From an uncultured Psychroserpens sp. (GTDB lineage Bacteria > Bacteroidota > Bacteroidia > Flavobacteriales > Flavobacteriaceae): a stretch of DNA of 64,000 nt. The notes below the pieces were generated by a model. The model did no database searches and had not been told where the DNA came from. It saw nothing but the letters and a program-made list of their open reading frames with translations. This document shows positions 62,770 through 64,000 of this stretch, one piece after another (the stretch's first letter is position 1; every line of letters begins with the position of its first letter). The position numbers and the translations under genes are program-made. Where the stretch lies: positions 1 through 64,000 of the forward strand of contig CANKZZ010000003.1 in NCBI GenBank assembly GCA_947488655.1. Reading direction: 5' to 3'.

Positions 62770-64000
62770 ATGAAATTAAAACAGATATTAGCACTTGCTA
62801 TTTTTACTGGTGTAATGTTCTCATGTGGAGAAGATAAAAAAGGAGAAATGGCAGAGTCTGAAAAGGTAGAACAAACTACAGATTTTGACTTTAATGTAGA
62901 GCAATTTGCAGACATTAAAGTATTGCGTTACCAAATTCCTGGATGGGAAAATTTAACCCTAAAAGAACAAAAGTTAGTGTATTATCTAACTCAAGCTGGT
63001 TTGTCTGGACGTGATATTATGTGGAATATGAACTACAGACATAACCTAAAAATTAGAAAAGCTTTAGAAACAGTTTATGCTAATTATGATGGCGATAAAA
63101 ATACCGATAATTGGAAAGCTTTTGAGGTGTATCTTAAACGAGTTTGGTTCTCTAATGGTATACACCATCATTACTCAAACGATAAAATTAAACCTGAATT
63201 TTCTTCGGAATATTTATCAGAGTTATTGGCTAATGTAAACACTACTTTAGAGCAAGAAGCGTTTGATGTTATTTTTAATGATAAAGATGCTAAAAAAGTT
63301 AATTTATCTAAAGATGTTGATAATGTATTACTATCTGCAGTTAACTTTTATGGTCCAGATGTAACTACTGCAGATGTAGAATCTTTTTATGCAAAAAAGA
63401 AATCTCCAAATCCAGATAAGCCATTATCATATGGTTTAAATTCTCAATTAGTTAAAGAAAATGGAGTTTTAAGAGAACGTGTTTATAAATCTGGTGGTTT
63501 ATATGGAAGCGCAATTGATGAAATTATTAAGTGGTTAGAATTAGCTCAAGGTGTTGCAGAAAATAAAGCACAAGGTGATGCTTTAGGTTTATTAATCTCT
63601 TATTACAAAACAGGAGATTTACAAACTTGGGATGATTATAATGTTGCATGGACTGCTGCAACCGATGGTAATATTGATTACATAAACAGTTTTATAGAAG
63701 TATATAATGATCCTGCAGGTTATAGAGGTTCTTATGAAGGTATTGTACAAATTAAAGATTTTGACATGTCTGAGAAGATGTCTGTTTTGTCTGAAAATGC
63801 ACAATGGTTTGAAGACAACTCTCCTTTAATGGATGAACATAAAAAAGATAGTGTTGTAGGTGTTACTTACAAAGTAGTCAATGTTGCAGGTGAAGCTGGA
63901 GATGCATCACCAAGTACTCCTATTGGAGTTAATTTACCAAATGCCAACTGGATTCGTGCTGCAGTAGGAAGTAAGTCTGTGTCTTTAGGAAACATTATTC
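62770..64000 (+). CDS. Dipeptidyl peptidase III-like lipoprotein (M49), 5' part
   Basis: The gene runs off the right edge; 410 codons are visible of an expected 650-700. It has a lipoprotein signal (VMFSCGE, Cys 19). Then come segments typical of bacterial DPP III: LRYQIPGWENLTLKEQKLVYYL, AGLSGRDIMWNMNYRHNL and FSNGIHHHYSNDK. The zinc motif HELLGH (or HEXXXH variant) would lie beyond the window. The enzyme removes dipeptides from short peptides. One CTTCGGAA word lies at 63203 in the codons for SSE. Confidence 0.88.
   Translation, partial: MKLKQILALAIFTGVMFSCGEDKKGEMAESEKVEQTTDFDFNVEQFADIKVLRYQIPGWENLTLKEQKLVYYLTQAGLSGRDIMWNMNYRHNLKIRKALETVYANYDGDKNTDNWKAFEVYLKRVWFSNGIHHHYSNDKIKPEFSSEYLSELLANVNTTLEQEAFDVIFNDKDAKKVNLSKDVDNVLLSAVNFYGPDVTTADVESFYAKKKSPNPDKPLSYGLNSQLVKENGVLRERVYKSGGLYGSAIDEIIKWLELAQGVAENKAQGDALGLLISYYKTGDLQTWDDYNVAWTAATDGNIDYINSFIEVYNDPAGYRGSYEGIVQIKDFDMSEKMSVLSENAQWFEDNSPLMDEHKKDSVVGVTYKVVNVAGEAGDASPSTPIGVNLPNANWIRAAVGSKSVSLGNII

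Larger units (their letters stand above)
8042..63210. repeat. Dispersed DNA word TTCCGAAG (28 copies)
   Basis: TTCCGAAG begins on the plus strand at 11834, 24137, 24327, 28605, 29494, 30546, 32292, 36414, 45685, 49472, 53862, 55882, 57175 and 61207. Its complement CTTCGGAA begins at 8042, 8073, 17028, 17184, 22614, 27495, 28484, 36645, 38910, 43477, 49319, 55647, 60526 and 63203. By hand count 17 copies extend to TTCCGAAGAA and 19 are preceded by T. Twenty-four lie in coding sequence in several frames, four outside it. Confidence 0.85.

Overview
The window looks like chromosomal DNA of a Bacteroidota bacterium, most likely a marine member of the Flavobacteriaceae. The reasons are low GC content, two type IX secretion (T9SS) sorting domains, promoters of the TTG / TAnnTTTG type, a eukaryote-like prolyl-tRNA synthetase, a long-armed Rho, DUF4293, DUF3667 and DUF3078 genes, GSII beside GSIII glutamine synthetase, and a fused IcmF mutase. 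The genus cannot be fixed by reading alone. I see no IS element, prophage, integrase or CRISPR array. It reads as ordinary core genome with a few accessory-looking patches.

Layout. 1-3.1 kb: tail of a T9SS protein, a FadL-like porin and a strange low-complexity lipoprotein. 3.2-7.6 kb: proS, tRNA-Glu, rpsT, rho and a DUF4293 gene. 7.6-15.3 kb: a phosphoesterase, truA with an ABC exporter, a tandem DUF3667 pair, cdaA (c-di-AMP synthase), folP and a DUF1599 gene. 15.4-20 kb: a run holding a DoxX/thioredoxin fusion, an orphan DppB-type permease, TlpA, tpiA and prmA. 20-25.9 kb: an M57 protease, clpS, a sulfur module (split YeeE/YedE transporter and an MBL-rhodanese enzyme), tRNA-Arg, Ohr and a 50-aa gene. 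26.5-32.4 kb: a secreted endonuclease I, a BlaR/BlaI-like pair with three phased operators, and a Ca/Na exchanger. 32.4-35.8 kb: divergent GSII and GSIII. 36-44 kb: two paralogous barrels around a 46-aa secreted peptide, a PurM-like gene, prfA, a degenerate signal peptidase, pyrF and a BtuF-like protein. 44.6-52.4 kb: DUF4197, a TlpA-like protein, an OmpA-family protein, purU and icmF. 52.7-54 kb: a metallothionein-like peptide, SigZ and OsmC. 54-64 kb: Lrp, a DJ-1-like lipoprotein, CocE hydrolase, an MFS-YpdA-VOC operon, DUF1684, FluC, SRPBCC-GyrI and the start of a dipeptidyl peptidase III.

The strongest unexplained signal is at DNA level. The 8-mer TTCCGAAG (core of aTTTCCGAAGAAAA) occurs 28 times, 14 per strand, where base composition predicts about one. 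It lies in all kinds of genes, in several reading frames, and uses rare codons, so it looks like a dispersed functional DNA word. The best candidate for an undescribed gene system is the Cys-rich peptide - SigZ - OsmC cluster. Three operator copies at an exact 20-bp period over the BlaI-like promoter, and a signal-peptidase homologue that seems to have lost both catalytic residues, are also worth testing.
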